DNA of 64,000 nt from Gentiana macrophylla (lineage: Eukaryota; Streptophyta; Magnoliopsida; Gentianales; Gentianaceae): assembly GCA_026214975.1 (NCBI GenBank), contig JAOBSW010001076.1, positions 1 to 64,000 on the forward strand. Reading direction: 5' to 3'. The notes below the pieces were generated by a model that was not told where the DNA came from, did no database searches, and worked only from the letters and a program-made list of their open reading frames with translations. The position numbers and the translations under genes were made by a program. Shown in pieces: positions 59,190-64,000 of the stretch. Positions within the stretch are counted from its first letter, which is position 1. Every line of letters starts with the position of its first letter.

Positions 59190-60580
59190 GATTTTATTGC
59201 GATTTTTAGCTAAACCAAAACCCAGTGATGACATTTTTGAAGTTAAATCATATCTTTTGAAGGAAGTAAGGAAGTGCCACGAGATTGAGAATTCAAGTGG
59301 ATCAGCGGTTCGTGGTACCATTATCGAATTATATTTTCGACGAACAAATGGCCCATGAAAAATGCATTTTCTGAAGAAAAGTCCTTCATGAAAGTTATAG
59401 ATCTTTTAAAGAGCTTTCCAACGCTTCTTGAATTATATCATTTGGAGATCTAGAGCTCAAGTTATGATTTTATCAAGTTTCAGATCAAGATTTGGAAAAA
59501 TGCTACCGGATCAATCCGGATTAACCCGGATCGATCCGGCTTATCCGATAAGGAAACATAATGATGATTAATATGTGGTTATGCAGAGGATAAGCCTGAG
59601 GATAATTTATTTTATTCCCGGATCGATCCGGCTTCTTCTCGGATCGATCCGGCTTGACCCAAATTTCCTATAAATACAAAGACATTCATGCAGTATTGTT
59701 GAAGGGTACCAATATATATATACTAGCTTATATATATCTTCTAATCTCCTAAATTAAGTAGTAGTAATGTATATATTAGTAGGCATTATGCCAAAAATAA
59801 TGTAGAAGCCGTAGTATCGTTGTAATGCTTGGGCGGTTATCGGGAGTTCGATGTTGAAGAAGTTGTTGTAATTTCCGGAGAATACGGCCTCTAATTCGTG
59901 AGATTGTAACACAGTAATATTCTAAAGTTTTATGTTTGTTGTTTTTATGTTTTTATCTATAATGTTAGTAGGCTAAATATATAACTAGCCAAGATATGTA
60001 ATTGAAATATTTCGATCTTTTTGGTAAAATGGATGATGACTACAACTAAAATTGATAAAAATTGAATTTGATGAATCTTTTTCTACTTGAAATGTATTGA
60101 AAATATTCGTATTGACGTAATTAACCAATATGAATAGCACCATAACCTAATGTCGAACTAAACGGTGAAGTTAGGATATGAGAAAAAGGTAGAAAAACCG
60201 GAGGGTAAAAATGGCCAAGTGAAAACGTGACAACGGAATCCTATTTCCTACCCGGGGGCAGATTTGTTTTGAGAGAAACAAATCTTATTAAAATTGTGCT
60301 CAAGATCTTATTATGTTAATTTACCTGTTCTGATCGAGATCCTTAACATTGACCGCATGACAAAACGGAATACCCAGTCTTTTGGATGACACTGACAGGT
60401 GATGAGACATATAGCGCTTTTTACGCCGCTCGTGTGAGAGAGAAGCTGTTGGTGAGGAGTGCACCGTTTCACATATTCCATTGGACCTAATAAAAGGAAG
60501 AACGAGCACATCCATTAAACTAAAAGGATTGAATAATTCAATTACATATATCTTGGCTAGTTCTATAATAATTATTAGTA

Positions 60581-60615
<35 letters not shown>

Positions 60616-60887
60616 ACTATTTATGTATTACTATATACATTTATGTATTTATATATATTATAATAGTTTAGTTTTAATTTATGCATTTATTTTCTGCTTA
60701 TTAGTATAGACTCGTATGATAAACCTGTGATTTAGATCGAGTTAATAATAGCTGTTTGGTGTTTAACCACACTTAAAAGAATTACCACGTTCCCTGAGGA
60801 TTCGACACTTGACTCACCATACTAGCACTATAATTTGACCCGGTACACTGCCGGTAAGGATTGTATAGCCTAGAAAAAGTCATGTCA
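59190..60887 (+). repeat. 3' LTR of element A, second segment
   Basis: The LTR resumes after E with 'gattttattgcg' and ends GTCA, followed by the duplication aatac (60888-60892). It is collinear with 5690-6403 and 36693-37701. It gives the uninterrupted form of the D insertion site and the better preserved palindromes. Confidence 0.93.
59506..59676 (+). promoter_or_regulatory. Palindrome-TATA module in the 3' LTR of A
   Basis: ccggatcaatccgg (59506-59519) and ccggatcgatccgg (59526-59539) form the first pair. ccggatcgatccgg (59618-59631) and tcggatcgatccgg (59639-59652) form the second, followed after 16 bp by 'tataaata' (59669-59676). Confidence 0.72.
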
Positions 60888-62600
60888 AATACTCAATCCT
60901 ATGAGACTTATTTTCCTCTGTTTCAGCATGTTTTAGGTAAAGCTAGATATCTTCCTGATACGCGAGTACCATTACCAGTCATGGACAATTTTGATGATCT
61001 ACTGAATAAGTCAGCAAACCAACCAGACACAGGGTCAGCTACAGCTGAGGCTTCCAGTGAAGGACTTGCTCCTATAAGCCAAGCACCTGCACCTGCCTAA
61101 TTGAGAAGATCCACAAGGACAAGAAAATCACCAGCCTTTTATCAAGGTGGTGCTCATACAGTTCAGCGGACACGACATGCCGAGTGAAGTAATGAATCTG
61201 GAAAACTTTCAGCAGAATATGCCAGATTTATTAATGCTAGTTATGCTATTAAAGAACCTAGGACCTACAATCAAGCTATCAATTATGATGAATGAAATGA
61301 AGCAATGCAAGAAAAAATTGAAACTCTACAGAACACACATACATGGGAAGTAGTTGATTTGACGCCAGGAAAGAAGACTATTGGGCGTAAATGGGTATAT
61401 AAAATAAAGTACAATCCTGACGGTTCAGTGGATAGATACAAAGCCAGATTAGTGGCAAAAGGATACACTCAAACATATGAGATTGATTATCAAAGAACCT
61501 TTTCTCCTGTTGTCAAGATCACTATAGTCAGGGCTTTACTTGCAGCAGTAGCTAATAATTGGCATCTACATCAGATGGATGTCAACACTGCCTTCTTACA
61601 TTGAGATCTACATGAAGAAGTATATATGCAGCTGTCCTCAGGATTTGTAGCAACCAAACCAAACCAAGTTTGCAGACTGACAAAATCTTTGTATGGCCTA
61701 AAGCAACCTAGCATATTGTGGAATTTCAAGTTGACAGGATCATTGGAAGCACACGGATTTGTTCAGTCAAAAAATTACCATAGTTTATTTGGACAACCTT
61801 TTATTGCTTTGTTGGTATATGTAGATGATATAATAGCAGCAAGTCCTGGTGAGCAATTGATTCAGCAAGTCAATGATGCCCTAGCAATTCACTATTAAAG
61901 ACCTTTGAAAATTGAGATATTTCCTAGGTATTAAGGCTGCTAGGACTCATGCAGTTCCATTTCTCAAAGGAAGTACACACTCAATGTCCTAGAAGAATAT
62001 GAGTTTTTGGGGCCAAACCTGCCAAGACATTTATGTAGTCCAAGCAGACTTTACAACATGGTGATTCGGCACTCTTAGAAGATAACACTGCATATAGATC
62101 ATTATTGGGTAAACTAATCTACCTTCCTTTTACCAGACTAGATATAGCTTTTGCAATTCAACAGCCGAGTCAGCTGGTGGACGCTCTCTCTAAAAACCTT
62201 ATGAAGGTAGCACATAGACTGCTGAGATATGTGAAAGCCAATCTAGGCCAAAGAATCTTGTTCTCAGTAGATTATAACCTTGTCCTGAAAGATTTTACAA
62301 ATAATGATTGGGTTGGTTGTCATGAAACAAGGAAATTAGTATCATGATACATGATGTTTTTGGGCTCCTGTTTATTGGAAAACAAAAAAACAAACAACTA
62401 TAGCAAGGAGTTAATCAGAGGCTGAATCCAGGGCCATGGAAAATGCTCTTTGTAAAATTCAATGGTTGATTTACATCTTAAACTTCTACCTGTCAACACA
62501 AAATAACAAGTTGCTGACATCCTCACCAAGGCTCTAGATGCACCCATCTTCTTCAATTTCTTGCACAAGTTAGGCATTTCAAAGAAATTTTCAAAGTTCT
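60888..62600 (+). pseudogene. Element F copia pol: RT and RNase H
   Basis: The frame continuing from 5458 resumes as TQSYETYFPLFQHV. The RT follows: [24 protein letters not shown] (61340-61412), [19 protein letters not shown], then TGA at 61602-61604 in frame where a Gly is expected. It continues with SLYGLKQP (61689) and the catalytic YVDD (about 61819-61830). A stop at 61896-61898 and several frame changes follow. RNase H is recognisable by LGKLIYLPFTRLDIAFAIQQ (62108 on), NNDWVGC and, finally, ADILTKALDAP (about 62512-62545). The upstream domains are left of G, off the window. It is inactive. Its lineage differs from B and G, since the LTR is short and there is no extra ORF. Confidence 0.9.
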
Positions 62601-62652
62601 AGTAGCTAAAGGAAGTCTGCTGAAGTGCAAGCTGATCATGCACCATTCTCAG

Positions 62653-62663
62653 CCTGAGGAGGG
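62653..62663 (+). other. Polypurine tract of F
   Basis: 'cctgaggaggg' precedes the LTR start TGTTACAG, in the usual 'cagcctgaggaggg' context of plant copia elements. Confidence 0.75.
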
Positions 62664-63345
62664 TGTTACAGTATATTAGAGCACTTGCAGTAGAATTTGT
62701 AAGAGATGGTAATCTGTATTTTACAGATTCTAACTCTCCTGATCCAGCTAAAATACAACTGCATCAAAATCTGTTAACAAGATCTGTACTCAACAGATTC
62801 TACGTATCATACTATATATCTACAGCAATCTGAAAGAATTTATAGATTCAAGTTTTTACTATTTATCAATTGAATATTTAGAATGACAAAAATTTGTTTT
62901 TGACAAATATTTCATTGTATAGATATTCTATAAATATTTTGAAGATCCATACAAAATAATATCTGTCTAATATAAATATTTATCACTATAAGAATTGACA
63001 GTAAATTATATATGTGTGTGTGTGTGTGTTTCATAATATGTCTTATTTTCTATGGTTTGTAGTTATTTTAATGTTGTACAATAGAGATTCTAATATAGTT
63101 GACCATGTGTAGAGATTCTGTAAAGCATATAAAAATGGTGTTGGAGTCTGTAAAGTAAATAATCTGTTAAGAGACACTGATGCGAGTGTTCTAAGCTGAA
63201 TGAAGTCTGTTACGGTATTCATGAGGTGTATGAAGCCATAAATACCCCATGATCAGCATCATTGTAACTTAACTCATTATTTTCAGTTAATCAATAATAA
63301 TTCCGCAATTTTTATTTTTTGTTTGTAATTCTACATACTTTAACA
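62664..63345 (+). repeat. LTR of element F, shared with a downstream unit
   Basis: This 682-bp LTR runs TGTTA...TAACA. It is preceded by a polypurine tract and followed at once by a primer site. It thus serves as the 3' LTR of F and the 5' LTR of a further copy. A possible TATA 'atataaaaat' lies near 63127-63136. A (TG)n run is at about 63012-63030. Confidence 0.82.
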
Positions 63346-63357
63346 TGGTATCATAGC
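63346..63357 (+). other. Primer-binding site after the F LTR (tRNA-iMet-like)
   Basis: 'tggtatcatagc' directly follows the LTR end. One base differs from the usual tggtatcagagc. Confidence 0.82.
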
Positions 63358-63547
63358 ATAAATTTGAGAATCTCTGAGTCATTTTCTGCGTATTCTCTGA
63401 TTTTTTGACGAATCTTGAGAGTGTTCTTCACCCTTTTCTGATTCCTTCACAGTTTCCTTAGAAAAAACTATGGTTTTGCTTGTTGATCATTTTATGATCG
63501 TTTTCATTCTAATATTAATTGTTTTCTGAGAAATTGTGGAGTTCTTG

Positions 63548-63750
63548 ATAGCCATCGCAGCTAAGAAACAAAAGTTAAGTCCCTCCAGTCCAATCTATGT
63601 ACATCCAAATGAGTATCCATCCTTGGTTCCTATTTGGCCATTGATGAATGACAACAATTACAACCCATAAAAGATGTCCATAGAGATGGTGTTAATCACC
63701 AAAAATGAGATTGGCTTCGTAGATGGCACAATTAAGAAGCTTGAAGCATA
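63548..63750 (+). pseudogene. Copia gag 5' end, downstream of the F LTR
   Basis: The N-terminal gag domain of copia elements is readable in one frame: SPIYVHPNEYPSLVP, NDNNY, then [17 protein letters not shown]. These are the YVHPNE...LVSPxLNGxNYxxWxR and SKNKLGFVDGTI signatures. The expected ATG is missing (ATA at 63548), a stop (63668-63670) replaces the region of the conserved Trp, and a TAA ends it near 63752. Beyond it lies plastid-derived DNA. It belongs to a unit that starts from the LTR 62664-63345. Confidence 0.85.
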
Positions 63751-63762
63751 TTAAGTAGATTT

Positions 63763-63908
63763 GAATGAATAATGGATCCTGATCCTAAAAATAATAATGC
63801 TTTTGAATAGGCATGAGTTATCAAATGGAATAAAGCATTTCGATAAGATCCCATACCGAGAGCTAACATCATATAACCCAATTGGGACATTGTGGAATAT
63901 GCTAAACC
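63763..63908 (-). pseudogene. ndhF: Chloroplast ndhF fragment in the nucleus
   Basis: On the minus strand the peptide [20 protein letters not shown], then [28 protein letters not shown], is unmistakably the conserved core of plastid NAD(P)H dehydrogenase subunit 5. Only about 48 codons are present. The residues normally preceding GLAYS (ALAQKDI) are replaced by unrelated sequence beyond 63908, and the other end runs into copia gag at about 63750-63763. It is therefore a truncated plastid insertion (NUPT) and cannot encode a membrane subunit. One difference from the usual sequence is Asn in GSYRNALF. Confidence 0.9.
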
Positions 63909-64000
63909 AAAAAAGCATAACAATTTTCTGTCTTTTTTGTCAAAGTCATTTTTTATTACACGATTCCAGAAATACAAGCTATCAACTCTTTTTATAGATT
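63909..64000. other. Unassigned end of window
   Basis: 92 bases follow the ndhF fragment. They do not continue ndhF. They could be another rearranged piece of plastid DNA or host sequence; I cannot place them. Confidence 0.4.

Larger units (their letters stand above)
5459..60887 (+). mobile_element. Element A: Athila-like Ty3/gypsy retrotransposon, split by D and E
   Basis: The LTRs start TGATGTATAAC and end GTCA. The 5' LTR is 5459-6403 plus 36693-37701; the 3' LTR is 49558-49785 plus about 59195-60887. A perfect duplication 'aatac' (5454-5458 and 60888-60892) brackets the whole. The primer site matches tRNA-Asp, the protease motif is DLGASINLM, domain order is RT-RNase H-integrase, and two extra ORFs follow pol. 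All of this fits the Athila branch of gypsy. Internal length is about 11.9 kb. Coding frames are broken, so it is not autonomous now. D sits in the 5' LTR and E in the 3' LTR. Confidence 0.93.

Noticed and set aside
63732..63977. Intact ndhF or mitochondrial nad5 gene
   Set aside because: Only a short ndhF core is present, joined to unrelated sequence at both ends. The residues match the plastid and not the mitochondrial subunit.

Overview
The window is repetitive nuclear DNA from a flowering plant, most likely a eudicot. It is AT-rich, I found no host gene, and almost every base belongs to an LTR retrotransposon. Plant origin is shown by Athila-like Ty3/gypsy and SIRE-like Ty1/copia elements with envelope-position ORFs, a Stowaway MITE, primer sites for plant tRNA-Asp and tRNA-iMet, and a fragment of chloroplast ndhF. 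For reference I call the elements A to G.

Layout. The outermost sequence is a decayed copia element F (5435-5458, then 60888-63345). SIRE-like element G (1-5434, left end off the window) sits in it 24 bp upstream of the next insertion. Athila-like gypsy element A (5459-60887) splits F and has a perfect 5-bp target duplication (aatac). Minus-strand element D (6404-36687, duplication gttgt) lies in the 5' LTR of A. SIRE-like copia element B (6528-27416, duplication ctata) lies in the downstream LTR of D. Short non-autonomous gypsy element C (8111-15295, degenerate duplication) lies in the 5' LTR of B. A second minus-strand element E (49786-59189), of the same family as D, lies in the 3' LTR of A. 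Insertion order is therefore F, A, D, B, C, with E independently into A and G independently into F. Every insertion into A, D and B landed in an LTR.

Coding content. A carries a broken gag-protease-RT-RNase H-integrase (37907-43880), a small ORF (44038-44430) and two envelope-position ORFs (45086-46606 with one stop codon, 47115-47930 badly broken). B and G carry copia gag/pol remnants and long, broken envelope-position ORFs. C keeps only a gag tail and one post-pol scrap. D and E have about 5.3-5.4 kb of non-coding internal sequence between 2-kb LTRs. F keeps RT/RNase H, one LTR and, past that LTR, a second primer site and gag. The right edge holds an inverted ndhF fragment of plastid origin.

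Points that stand out: (1) paired GATCGATC-centred palindromes, placed just upstream of the LTR TATA box in A, recur inside A ahead of both envelope-position ORFs; (2) C contains a copy of the 5' half of tRNA-Asp, the same tRNA whose 3' end its primer site matches; (3) D and E share an array of short hairpins in the untranslated leader; (4) differences between sister LTRs cluster at CAG/CTG/CCG triplets, which looks like a sequencing-consensus artefact at methylated CHG sites and means some frameshifts may not be real. All coordinates and comparisons were made by eye; no alignment or database search was run.
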